The position numbers and the translations under genes were made by a program. DNA of 64,000 bases from Fusarium oxysporum f. sp. lycopersici 4287 (taxonomy: Eukaryota > Ascomycota > Sordariomycetes > Hypocreales > Nectriaceae), in NCBI RefSeq assembly GCF_000149955.1, contig NC_030986.1:5958140-6022139 (forward strand), written 5' to 3'. Shown here in pieces: positions 52,039 through 62,563 of the stretch (position 1 is its first letter; each line of letters opens with the position of its first letter). The notes below the pieces were generated by a model. It ran no database searches and was not told the origin of the DNA. It saw nothing but the letters and a program-made list of their open reading frames with translations.

Positions 52039-54113
52039 ATGGCGGCATCAGCAGCATCTCGCGAGTCCAAGCATGCGCCAAGCGACGCCTCGGGCTATCT
52101 GTTTCTGTATCAAGACGAGGGTGGCGGTTACGACGATGGCCAGAGAACGTCAGTGCCCGCTGTGGTCCCTCACAGACTGAACAGGGGGCTCCGAAATATG
52201 ACTCTCCTTATCTCAACAGCTGCTATTATTTTCTTGGCCTCGAATATATACCTCGGCCTTCCTCCCTACGCCTTCTCCGACTCCGGCTCCGGCTCCGGCT
52301 CCGGCTCATGTCCGTGTCAACCATCCCGAGTGCCTCAGTATTTCCAGACCTCACCGGAGCTATGGCCCGGCGCTACTGCCACTGGCAAGCCAGCCTTTAT
52401 GGCTCAGACTCGTGCCTTTGAACCTACAGCTGCAGCCACCTTTGTACCGAATGATCCATTACAGACCTCCATCCCCATTGAGGGTATGACGGAAGGCAAC
52501 AAAAGCATTTTCAAAATGATGGGCCATTTGAGTCCTTACTCCCCATCTCCCGGCTTCGGCGTGGATGAGTACCCTATTCCCGAGGGTGCCGAAATCGTTC
52601 AGATTCAGATGCTATCACGCCATGGCGCACGATACCCAAATCCTGACTCCGATGTGGCAGAGCTTGGTGGGCGCATTGCCAATGCCTCAGGCAAGTTTAA
52701 TACTAAGGGACCTCTGGGGTTTCTCATGGACTGGAAGTACGAACTTGGACAAGACATTCTAGTTCCCAAGGGGCGCCAAGAGCTTTTCGACTCTGGTGAG
52801 CAAACGTGATCGAAGAGCCTTGAGCTTTGCGCTAATTCTGTGCGGCAGGTGTTCTACATAGCTACATGTATGGCCGCTTGTACAACCCTCATAGCAAGCT
52901 TATTGTTAGAACTACGGTACGGCGCACTCTCAGCAGCTCATCTTAGTCCAAGGCATTTTTTTAAAGCTGACAGTAGATAGACTCGAGATCGAATGCTGAA
53001 ATCGGCCGAGTACTGGGTGGCCGGCTTTTTCGGTCTGGAATGGTATGCTTATGATCGTGCAAGATGGAAGCACTTCAAGTATTGACTCTGATAGGACAAA
53101 CAATGCCACTATCGAAGTAATTATAGAGGCTGCGGGCTTTAACAACTCACTTGCTGGAGACCTAAACTGCCCCAACACAGCCAAGGCCGATTACAAATCG
53201 CTGGTGGAAGCTTGGGTCGAGATATATCTTCAAAATGGTATGCTTCTAGCTTTGTTTCGATAAACAGGGACTGAGACTGATTTCATTTTTGCAGCGACCT
53301 CTCGGTTCAACAACATGACTGATGGATTCAAATGGATCCTGGCGGATGTTTATGCTGCCCAAAAGATGTGTCCATTGGAGACGGTTGCCTATGGGTTCAG
53401 TAGGTTCTGTGATCTATTTACTTACGGAGAATGGCAGAGCTTTAGCTACTCTATCGATCTCTCATTCTCTTCTGGCGCAGCGTTCCATAGTGCCACTGGC
53501 GTAAGTTATTTGCCCGCATACGTATGTGGTGCTAACTATGTTGTAGCGGGCCGTTGGCCTGGGCTACCAACAAGAGGTTATTGCACGCCTCAAGAATCAC
53601 ACACTAGGCTACTCTGGCTCTCAGATCAATACGACACTCGACGGCATGAAGGAGACCTTCCCCTTGAATCAGAGCCTTTACTTTGACTTCTCTCACGACA
53701 AGGACATTATATCCATCTTGACGGCATTTGGCTTCCGCCAGTTTGCAGAGAAGCTCCCCGCTGATAAATACCCTGGCGATCACGAATTTACCGTCTCACA
53801 TATCACACCGTTCGGCGCTCGCCTAGATATCGAGATCATCAAGGCGCATAAGCCTATCTCGCCTGCGAGAGACCGCTACCTTGAGGGTAATGACACCAAG
53901 TATATCCACTTCGTTCTCAACCAGAGAACTATCCCTCTGGGTAAGAGTTTCCCCGAGTGCGATGTTAATCGCAAGGATGGTTGGTGTGAACTAGACACGT
54001 TCCTCAAAGTGCAGGAAGAAATGGCAGATAAAGCCAAGTTCGATTACGCCTGCTTTGGGGACTATCCATCATTATCATATGGCAAGGTAACAGACGGTGC
54101 TCCTCCGTCCTAA
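52039..54113 (+). CDS. Membrane-anchored histidine acid phosphatase (phytase-like)
   Basis: ATG 52039. Six exons: 52039-52795, 52849-52916, 52981-53042, 53095-53237, 53295-53500 and 53547-54113. Introns are 46-64 bases with GT-AG borders. The total is 601 codons (600 residues). Residues 1-52 are a polar cytosolic segment and 54-73 a transmembrane anchor, so it is a type II membrane protein rather than a simple secreted enzyme. Next come a Gly/Ser repeat (SDSGSGSGSGS) and Cys-rich start of the domain. The catalytic motif RHGARYP is at 194-200 (His 195 is the nucleophile) and the proton donor pair HD at 462-463 (DFSHDKDI). NNATIEVIIEA and CFGDYPS are also typical. The family hydrolyses phosphomonoesters such as phytate at low pH. 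All key residues are present. Confidence 0.9.
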
Positions 54114-55408
54114 TACATATACGACGCAAATGTGGTGTAAGAGAGATAAGTTGCTATAATACGCTACGTAAGGCCGTGACAGTGCCACTGGGGATAATTT
54201 TCCTATACATGGAAACGGAGATAGCGTCTTGGAAGGATATCAAGGTCACAAAATGAGGCTTGAAGGGATTTTGTGTTGCAGCATATAGGCGGATAGTAGA
54301 CACGCTTAACAAATAGTATTAAGGTTTGAAAAATAAACGGACAACCTGATTCCTAACCACCTAATCTACGGTACTAGACTGCGGGTATGTTACGTACGTC
54401 CTCAAAGTCTTACACATCGCTTGTCCAAAGCCAGGTACATTTACCAAGCATTTAACAAGATCACGCAGTTGCGGGGGATATGTTCTTGCGCTATAAATTG
54501 ACACACATTAGCTGAATGGTTGTATAAGTATGGTATATTTCTTTTTACTACGTATTACTTCGCTACCTGGTAACATACGGAATAGAGAACATCGTAAAGC
54601 CAGAATGACAACCCCAGCTATAAGAACGTTCTGTTATAAGCGCGGTGTAAGGACAGATAGCTGGTGTTGTTAGCTTGATTCTCAGTGCGTATCCTTCTTC
54701 TAGTCAGCTATCTACTAGTTATGACCATGACTGAACACGGCCTGAACCTGACATGCTAGTGACGTGGTCATGTGAAGTTTAATTGAGCAGGCAGAGCGAA
54801 GTGATATATTCCTCGCGAGGACAGGGAGTTCTACCATAGGCGAGAACTGGAACCGATTAGAAATCGATCACGAGTTAGAGAGGCTTCTTGGTCTGGAAGA
54901 GCGCTATGGTAATGATATCGACTAAGCAAAATCCAGAGTAAAGGAACTACTTAGAATGTGGACAAATGCACCGGATACAAGCGTCGATGATGGGCTTGGC
55001 ACTGACCTGCCACTCACGCAAAGCGGCTCAAGGTTTTCGTCTTATTAAGGTCGCAAGCACCACTGTTCATGGAGACTTATTGCCTGACTTATAATTTTTA
55101 GTAATAATGGTTGCTTTTATGGAATCTTTCTCTCGTCATGTAGCTTATATTGCATGTACTTCGTTATAGATGAGGTTTCATGATGTGAGTAGCCATATAG
55201 CTATGTTTATTGCTAAGGAAACTAACTATTTTAGCATTACACCGACTTAATTTCGCGACGAGAAGCTGGACGCCTAGGCTTAATATACTTTCTAGTTACC
55301 TTTGTCTCATTTCGGCAAGTCATAGGATTCATACACCTCAAAATTAATCATCTTGCTAATACCTCGCTTTCCGTCTTTATCTTCAAGCTCGATCTCTGAG
55401 GCCGTCCT
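54114..55408. other. Intergenic, AT-rich, nothing recognised
   Basis: About 1.3 kb between convergent genes. No gene, transposon end or RNA could be identified. Confidence 0.35.
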
Positions 55409-56896
55409 TTAAGATACGCCAGACTCAAGGATGCGCTCCTGTGAGCTTATCTGGCCAATGTTACTTCCACCTCCGTGGATCTCAATTATTTGATCGTTTG
55501 GCGCTACAGAATACAACCTCTTATTGGTAGTTGAGGTGAATTGTTTGGGCCCACTTCTGGATGTCTGACTTTGAGAAGAGGATGTATACGCCTGATCCGT
55601 AAACACCAATCTCGACGCGAGCATGTCAATGCTATGAGATGGAAGTTAGTAAGCGTATAGCAAGAGTATCTGTATGGCAGTAATAGGTTCAACTGACAAC
55701 ATGACGAAAGGGAAGAGGTATTCCATAGTGTAGGCAAATCGGTCAAGTTGGCTTGCTACGTTCGTCGCGCTCTGCGCGGTAGTCTGGAAGGAGTACGTGA
55801 TAGCTCTCATGACGCCAATAACGGCGAGCAGAGCCAGACGAACCTTAGTGCTTCGCATTAAATATCGAAAGAGGCCCGCCTCAATGGCTGCTTTTAGGGA
55901 CGTGGCTTTTGCGGAGGCGAAGACGGTTAACAGGAAGTATGCGCTGATGCACTCCACCACGGCGATTAAGACGAAGTAGCCGATATGAAGATTGTTGATG
56001 ACTTCCTGATTTGAATCACCTCCGTCTATGATGGATCTAACCCTCATTATGGCGATCATTATTCTGAGGGCTGAAATTATGACTATAATGGTCCAAAATA
56101 AACTGGCCAAGACATGCCAGCGGCGGTTTCGTAGCACACGGCTCAAGATCACGTAGCTTTGGAATGAGAGCCCTGCTTCTTGGACCTTTTGTACACAATC
56201 CAACGTCAGCCAGAAATGCTCACATTTTGAATATTTGTGAAAAGCTGGTGATGCTGCAAACGAGGAAGCCAAAGAGAACGTTTCCGATTCCAATGGTGCT
56301 CAGGATGGACCAACTGAGCTCAAAGTACACGGGATCCGATGAGCTCAACATGGCGGCGTATGATGGAACCGGAGCAAGCCACACGGAAAAAACGACGAGA
56401 CGATTCAAGAGCAAGGACAAGATGGGAATATTAAGTAATAACGTGGTTGATAAGCGAGTGTCCCAGACAAGCGAGTGTCCCAGTATACTGTGCACCTAGA
56501 AATAACCTACCCTATAGTACTTTTAAAGCTTAAATAAAATAGCTAAAAATCTGTAGAAAATATTTTTTATAATAGTATAGCTAATAGTATTAAATAGTAT
56601 TTTTTAAAGATTTTTCGCCATTTTATTTTATATAGAAAACCTTAAAATACAGTGTATTTTACAGTGTAAATAAACTTTAAAGTTTATGGCTATATAGGAT
56701 ATTTTTTTAATATATAAGAAACTTAATATAGCTTATTTTAAGACTTACATATAAGCTATTAAAATTATAGCTATTTTAGGCTTAGTTTGGATTTTTAAAG
56801 AGTTTTTTTAAAATCTGAATTTAAGGTAGAAATAAGACTGGGACACTCACTTGCCTGGGACACTCGCTTATCAACCACGTTAGTGAGGTGGAGGCC
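55409..56896 (-). pseudogene. Multi-pass membrane protein gene split by MITE
   Basis: On the minus strand: an exon from about 56896 to 56262, interrupted by the MITE at 56441-56880; an intron 56186-56261 (GTTTGC, GCTGACG branch-like, AAAAG); an exon 55701-56185; an intron 55632-55700 (GTTGTC, TACTAAC branch, CATAG); and the last exon 55409-55631. Phases agree across both introns. At least six hydrophobic segments are visible, among them IPILSLLLNRLVVFSVWLA, SILSTIGIGNVLFGFL, LASLFWTIIVIISAL and IGYFVLIAVVECISAYFLL. The C-terminal tail is soluble (TSSSQSQTSRSG). Removing the MITE and one TA joins TSLLNIPILS in frame. Family not recognised; I take it for a plasma-membrane protein of unknown role. 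The start was not found. Confidence 0.6.
56441..56880. mobile_element. MITE, 440 bases, TA target
   Basis: Inverted repeats of about 44 bases start ACGTGGTTGATAAGCGAG on the left and match the right end in reverse. TA duplications flank it (56439-56440 and 56881-56882). Each repeat contains a 17-base unit (AAGCGAGTGTCCCAGAC) followed by a second near-copy. The interior (56510-56830) is very AT-rich with no frame. TA target and repeat design suggest mobilisation by a Tc1/mariner or pogo-type transposase; no autonomous partner with these ends is in the window. Confidence 0.85.
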
Positions 56897-57110
56897 TTAA
56901 CACATCGACGTTATCCCCTCAACTGTCGCACTGAGCGTGCTTAAAGGGTTAAAGTAAATGTGGTGAGCAGCAGCAAATGTGTTGATTGATTGTTCTTAAG
57001 TTATCTCTTGTGCGGGGTATTCCATCCCGCAGAGTTACTTAAAAGCATATAGCTAGATTACTAATGCCTACCCTGCGACGTCAACTGTGCGAAGCCTCCC
57101 AAGCGGTCAC

Positions 57111-57905
57111 TCACAAGGATCTAACCCAATAAGAACTATCTCTCCAGCGAGCGTATGAGGTTCTGTCTGAGTAGCCAGATAGGCCCAGGTAAGCTGAGTC
57201 TTGAAGGTCGCTAGGGACGACAAAATGTTCATCGTCGATTCCTTGGGCTTGGTTGCCCTCGGCATGATGCAGGGGGATCGGAGGGACGGGGGGGAAGAAG
57301 AACGTTTGGTGGCATCGGAGTCACTCGGTTTGTAACAACGGGAATGTAGGCGATCTGGATAATATTGGAGGCTCGAGTAAGGACGGTTGGAGCGATAGAA
57401 TGAACAGTACATGCCGATGGGGGACGAGTTCCCCTCGAGGGGGCATCCTTCTCGGAGCCTTGCACAAGATCCACGTCTTCGACGTACATAGATATGGGAG
57501 TCTGTGACCTCTTAGGCCTGATATAGAACCTCCAGACTAGACATGTAGCGACAGCAAGCATAACGATGCCACCGACGATACCGCCAATAATGCCGCCAAT
57601 GTTTAGGCCGCCGCCGCCTTTGTCAGATCCGGCCTCTTCATCTTGCATGCAGACGGATGTAGCACATTGGGTACAGTCGAGGGGAACGGTAAATTGGCAG
57701 CTCTCGCCGTCTGAGCACTTAGGACATTGGAGCTCTGTGCCATCGTTACAATAGATGCAGTTGTTACCTTGAGGGACCAGCTGAATTACTGTGGACAGTC
57801 TTCAGTGGCTGTCGATAGGCATGAGGATAAGGGGACTGTAATCACTCACTATGGCTTAACTAATCCAAGTCTCTAGCAACGAGGTATCGACGCCCGTCCA
57901 TGTTA
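57111..57905 (-). pseudogene. Opy2-like membrane anchor, with nonsense and frameshift
   Basis: Minus strand. A possible first exon starts ATG at about 57903 (MDGRRYLVARDLD), then TAG, then LSH, followed by a GTGAGT donor near 57850. After the acceptor near 57791 the frame reads IQLVPQGNNCIYCNDG and a Cys-rich Opy2 N-domain (CPKCSDGESC, DCTQCATSVC). A Gly-rich transmembrane helix follows (IGGIIGGIVGGIVMLAVAT) and then a cytosolic part (RFYIRPKRSQTP). In a run of seven C (7 G at about 57288-57294 on the plus strand) the frame shifts; with six it continues PPVPPIPLHH, DDEHFVVPSDLQDSAYLGL and SGYSDRTSYAR to TGA 57111-57113. Opy2 of yeast anchors Ste50 at the plasma membrane for HOG and invasive-growth signalling. 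The first TAG may be a CAG-to-TAG change; the homopolymer shift may be a sequencing error. Confidence 0.65.
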
Positions 57906-58634
57906 ATGTCCCAAAAGTGAGATGCCGTCGAGAAATTGAGATAACATCGGCGCTCGAACTTTGGCAAGTGTCGATCACTTGGGCTGATAAGTCAAGCTTA
58001 AGTTTGGTGGGTTATCGGCGCAGGCTTGGCAATGGCTGGATTTTGGCAGCGATTTGCGATAGAATCCGACGGGCGAGGAAGAAAAACGAGAGACTGAACG
58101 GCTCGTTGAACAAGGATGAGGTAAGGAGCATCTATAGAATAAACTTGACTAGACCTGGGTTTTGGTTAGGTCCGAGATGTCTGCTGCTTCGCTGGGTGAG
58201 GTAAATTAGTCTGGTTACTGGAGTCAGCTGCCCCTTTTCTATAAAACGAACGGTAGTGGCCTTTCACAGGTTTCATGGAAGCTCATATCCAATTAAACAT
58301 TTACCTACCCCGTACTATGTCCAAACGCATCCGTGCACGAGTCCGTGCACACGCCAGTGTCCCAAGCTCTGGTTTTTGGTATGCCAGAGGGTCTTGCCGG
58401 TCAGGCGTGTAAGGGTAGGAAAGGAATGCCTTCTTTATAGAACTTGTAAGATTCGCAGTTCAATGGTGGACGGATTGCCAGGTTTTTATATCGAGTTTCT
58501 GCCCTAAAGCCTTCCAATTTTCACATGTCAAGCTGCTTCAAGAACATATCAACAAAGCAAAGTTTATGCACAGTAAGCCATAATACGTTTTGCTGCAAGC
58601 CTACTGTACCAAGGGTAGACGGTACCATGCAGTA
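57906..58634. other. Intergenic, nothing recognised
   Basis: The space between the Opy2-like gene and the pogo-like fragment. Only short frames are present. Confidence 0.35.
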
Positions 58635-59622
58635 CCCCTCCACCGGTAAGACCCCTTCACCGGTAAGCAAAAATGAAATTTCCCCATATAAAATGCTTTT
58701 ATCAATTACTTATTCCTCGGTCAGTATTTAAGTTATATTTACATGCAGGAGTTGGTTCTGTTGAGAATCTGCCGTTCTTTAATACTATGGCATAACTTTG
58801 TAGGTTATGTAAGTGGCTTGGCCGTATTCCAACAATGTAAAATCGCTATGGATGACTTTCTTACGACTCTACTTTCTCAAGCCTTCATCGGACTTACATC
58901 TACCTTCAAGCCACAAAACCGGCTTTGAAATGCCCCGAGACTTCTATACTGAGAGTGAAATTGTTGAAACCATGCTGGATGTCACGGACAACGGCCTCTC
59001 CCAAGACCAATCTGCCCAGAAGCATGGCATGCCTCAGACCACTCTTTCAGACCATTTAAGATGTCTACCATCTAAGTCCGAGGTCACCCATCCCGCCCAG
59101 CTGTTATCAAAGACCCAAGAGATCGGATTAGTCAGCTGGGTACTCAGACAAGAGGCTCTTGGCTATGCTCCGTCTCACAATCAAGTTCGCGCCACCGTCG
59201 CTGCCCTTTTACGACAACAAGGTCGGGAAAAGCCTATCGGTGTACACTGGGTAGCCAGATTCGTAAAACGCCATCCAGCTACCAAGGCTAAGATAGGAAA
59301 GCGCCAGGAGGCATCGAGGTTCAATTCCTTTACTCCAATGGCCATCAATTGGTACTTCGATATCCGCGAAAGAGAGTATGGATGGATCAAGCCCGAGAAC
59401 ACAGTTACTGTCGGTGAAGGCGGTATCCTGGCGGGATTTGGTAAGGACTCGCCCTTTTTTACTATTGACTTACTATAAACTTACCGACAAACTGTGAATA
59501 TAGGCTTAGACTCCTTGGTTATCGGTAGTAGCGATCCGAACAAAAAGGCCTTTCTCAAAGGCTCTCAGTCCCGCATTTGGACTAGCTTTATCGAAGCCGT
59601 GACTGCAGATGGCCGTCTTTTG
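58635..59622 (+). mobile_element. Second pogo-like element, 5' part only
   Basis: Left inverted repeat starts at 58635 after a TA (58633-58634). The 17-base units are CCCCTCCACCGGTAAGA (58635-58651) and a near-copy (58652-58668). The element is cut at 59622 by hAT copy D, and no right end was found. Confidence 0.75.
58930..59622 (+). pseudogene. Pogo-like transposase, N-terminal part (copy 2)
   Basis: ATG 58930 (MPRDFYTESEIVETMLD). Exon 1 is 58930-59440, an intron with a regular GT donor (GTAAGG ... TATAG) is 59441-59503, and exon 2 reads GLDSLVIGSSDPNKKAFLKG and then FIEAVTADGRL before the hAT junction. The helix-turn-helix region is complete and the first catalytic block is TVGEGGI, where copy 1 has NVDEGG, so the first catalytic Asp is lost (D to G). 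Sequence is clearly related to copy 1 (WYFDIRE, YGWIKPENTV shared) but diverged. Truncated, with no catalytic core after TADGR. Confidence 0.8.
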
Positions 59623-59793
59623 CATACTTGCGCATTGTAAGGAGAGCTCTACCCACTCCCGATTGGTCAATTAGATCTTATTATCTGATAAGATTAAGAT
59701 TGTGGATGCTGAATTCCTTGACGAGTCGTCTAATTTCATTCATTCTGCTTAATATATTATGACCTCTCACGTGAGTTCATATGCTACCAAACA

Positions 59794-59876
59794 TGCTGCC
59801 TGCTACTGCCTGCTACTGCCTGCTACTGCCTGCTACTGCCTGCTACTGCCTGCTACTGCCTGCTACTGCCTGCCTG
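59794..59876 (+). repeat. 10-base tandem repeat (TGCTACTGCC)n
   Basis: About eight copies in the 5' non-coding part of hAT copy D. Confidence 0.95.
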
Positions 59877-60139
59877 CAGCCTACTTGGCACTGCATTGAA
59901 TAGGTAGTTCGCTCCTTTTCATATATATGTACCTAGAAACCTTTGCAAGGAATTAACTTACTCCTCATCTCCTTCCCTGCCTGTTACTACCGGCATCATC
60001 CACACCAAGATATTATTTTGCAGTCCACCTTTATTACATATACCTCTAACCATGTCTTTCTCACAGCATTCATTATCTCCTACCGTCCCTACAACGCCTT
60101 CCATGTTGAACCTCTCCTTGCCGACGCCCAGTGTTGCTT

Positions 60140-61225
60140 CTAGTGCTCTTCCAAGTACTGCCTCGATCCCCTCCGAGAAACCTTGATTCTGGACCTTTTT
60201 TTCGATATGCAAGAGGTTCGGAGCCTGAATTCAGACCAAAGGAGAGATCTGATCGAAGTGGGAAGTCCTCAAATAAAAGCCTGCATTACTCTATCGCCTG
60301 TTGGGAACTTAAGCGTACGGAGAGGTTTCTCTCTGTATTTGCTAGTGGTACACTATGGGTTGAAGGCAGTGAGGCTTCATTATCCCAATGCCTTACCCTG
60401 ATGGATGCTATCCTCACCTATTTTGAGGATCAGAAGGCTTATCCTACTTTGTCAAGATAATGCTTGACGCTAATGTTTTATAGGTGCTATATAAATCAGA
60501 CCCAGAGAAGAATCTCCGCATGGTTCATTCTATTGAGATGGGCTGGTTTATCCTTGATAAATACTACGCCCTCATTGAGTCAACGCCAGTATACGCCGCC
60601 GCGATGCTTCTCGATCCCTCGAAGCGGAAGTATTACCTTCTTCAGAACTGGCCTGAAGAGTGGCGTCAGAGACTATCGATACTGCTTATTCGATCTGGCA
60701 GAAGGAATACGCGCTTCTCCCTCATGAATCACTCCCTGCCCCTGCTGCTGTTGCTGATATCGATACGTGCCATCCATCCTCGAGGAAGAGGGTAGAGAAT
60801 GAATTAGACCAGCTGAAACGTCGTCTAAGAGTTCAACCTACTTTGCAAGAGGATGAAGATATGTTTATGGCGTTTATTGAAGATAAAACTATCGATATTG
60901 ATGCTCTGAAGATAACTCCTCTTCAGTGGTGGTTAACTCCAGAGCAACGCCGGCGCTATCCTCGTCTCCACCGTATGGCCATCAATATCCTCTCAATCGC
61001 ACCCTCCTCTGCTGAACTAGAACAACAATCCTCGGGAGCACGCCGTACGTAGAGCTAGGATAGGCTTAGGTTATCGCCAGAGAACCTCCAGAGGTTAGAG
61101 TGCATGGGCAACTGGTTTGCGAGGAAGTTCATCTCTTCGGAGGAGCAGCTCGCGATGATAGTAGAGGCTGTGGAGATGGATGATGAAATGAACATTGTTT
61201 TTGATGAGGAGGGTTGGGATGCATA
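60140..61225 (+). pseudogene. hAT transposase remains (copy D)
   Basis: Blocks in several frames: ERFLSVFASGTLWVEGSEAS; MGWFILDKYYALIESTPVYA then AAMLLDPSKRKYY; and the C-terminal dimerisation region ITPLQWWLTPEQRRRYPRLH, AINILSIAPSSAELEQQSSG. After a TAG in ARRT-stop it continues LSPENLQRLECMGNWFARKF and an acidic tail MDDEMNIVFDEEGWDA ending near 61225. The usual ERxFS is altered (ELEQQSSG). It belongs to a different subfamily from copies A-C. Non-functional. Confidence 0.7.
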
Positions 61226-61417
61226 ATATAAAGTGGCTTACGAAGAATTGAGCATATATGCGGCATCTGCCCTCCCTACCTACCTTATAGTCTATCCACC
61301 AATCTACCCACTACTCTCTACCCACTCTACCCGGGTAGGGTAGAGGAGACCACTTCTCTACCCGGGTAGGGTAAAGAAGTGGGTAGAACTCCCTCTACTC
61401 TACAATGCCCAAGTATG

Positions 61418-62464
61418 ATTGAGCGTGTGCCCATAGCATCGCATCTGGCGAGCCTTTATATCAACAGGCCTCATCGATGGATCGAGCTGCTGGTACATGT
61501 GGTATAGACAAGTATCATTTGCCGCCATGTTATCAGAGATGGCACAGCCAACTCGCCCCTCAATCTCCCATTCGTGGACGATGTCGACAAGAGAACCGGC
61601 AAGATTCTCGCCACTATGAGCACCAGATTGACGGCGCAAAGCCAGAAGACGGGACTGCCGATGCCCCAGTTGATCGATAAAGTGCGCAAATACAGCCATG
61701 ATTGCAAAGCGATTCGGTGACGTCCAGAGATCGAAGCTAATATGCACCGCTGTCAACGCGTTACAGAGCTCTGCCTTGATATCTCGATTCGCTTCAAAGA
61801 GCCGGTGTATCTCTCTAGCGATAGAGCTACCACTCCACGCCATCTGGACCACTAAATCGCTGTCGAAATGGTTGATGATCTTCCGAAGGAAACTGTGCTC
61901 GAAGATGGTGAATGGCACATCGCTATCAATGACGAACCCAACGCTTAGTTCTTGTATGGCTTTTATTTTCGCTTTTAGTATGACGCTCTGTTCAAGCCGA
62001 CGCCTTTTGGGTGTTGCACCAGAATAAATATCAATGGCACTTTCATCACCAGGACTTGGCTCACTAGACTGGCTGGCTGGGTGATCCGGTGAGCTCTATG
62101 CAGGTCGGTCAGCTGCTGGGTATCTTGTGAACAATATTGAACGGGACAGGTACATGCTTTCGGAGATGATCTGCTGCGGAAGACGCGGCTTGCACCGAGA
62201 ACTCCGCTGCGCCTTTCATGTCACATCGATTGCAGCACCAGAAATGACCTATCGGTTGATCTTGATAGTTCAGTTCGACAAGGTCCCGTGCGACCTAATC
62301 CAGCTCTTTCTTCCCTTTGCACCTTTTCGAGCCAGCGAATCTTCTTGGACGAAGCGACGGTTTTTCCAGGTAATCTTGGGCAGATCTTCAATAGTCGGGT
62401 TAGGAGGTAAAGCTGCAACGACTGCCTTTTCCAACTGCTTGGCAACCGTCTTCGGCTGAGACAA
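61418..62464 (-). pseudogene. hAT transposase N-terminal half (copy E)
   Basis: From 62464: a BED-finger segment (PKITWKNRRFVQEDSLARKG, AKGRKSWIRSHG) then a stop. From 61918: MPFTIFEHSFLRKIINHFDS, ALTAVHISFDLWTSPNRFAI (typical SFDLWTSPN), LLALRRQSGAHSGENLAGSL, GCAISDNMAANDTCLYHMYQ and QLDPSMRPVDIKARQMRCYG, ending at HTLNH. The last roughly 80 coding bases match the first 80 of copy B at 42045 with few differences. Confidence 0.8.
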
Positions 62465-62480
62465 TCGTGAGAAGACGGAA
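61418..62480 (-). mobile_element. hAT copy E, 5' half only
   Basis: Minus-strand element carrying the 5' part of a hAT transposase gene. It ends abruptly at 61418 at the junction with copy D. The 5' terminus is not recognised; it should lie between 62480 and the LINE tail at 62564. Confidence 0.65.
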
Positions 62481-62563
62481 GAGGGAGGTGTGGGGCTACG
62501 CGTTAGAACACGATAGTAAATACTTGATTTTGGGGCTGACCCACAGCTATGAGAAAGTAGACC

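Larger units (their letters stand above)
59623..61417 (+). mobile_element. hAT-like element copy D, decayed
   Basis: Both ends carry inverted CATACTTG[CG]GCATTGTA (59623-59639 and 61401-61417) followed by a CTACCCACT box. Inside is a decayed plus-strand hAT transposase. The left flank is pogo coding sequence and the right flank hAT copy E coding sequence; the 8 bases outside do not match, so no target duplication is seen. Near the right end is a palindromic tract of CTCTACCCGGGTAGGG (about 61316-61385). Confidence 0.65.

Noticed and set aside
59794..59876. Repeat array considered as CRISPR
   Set aside because: The 10-base units follow each other without spacers; it is a simple tandem repeat in a fungal genome.
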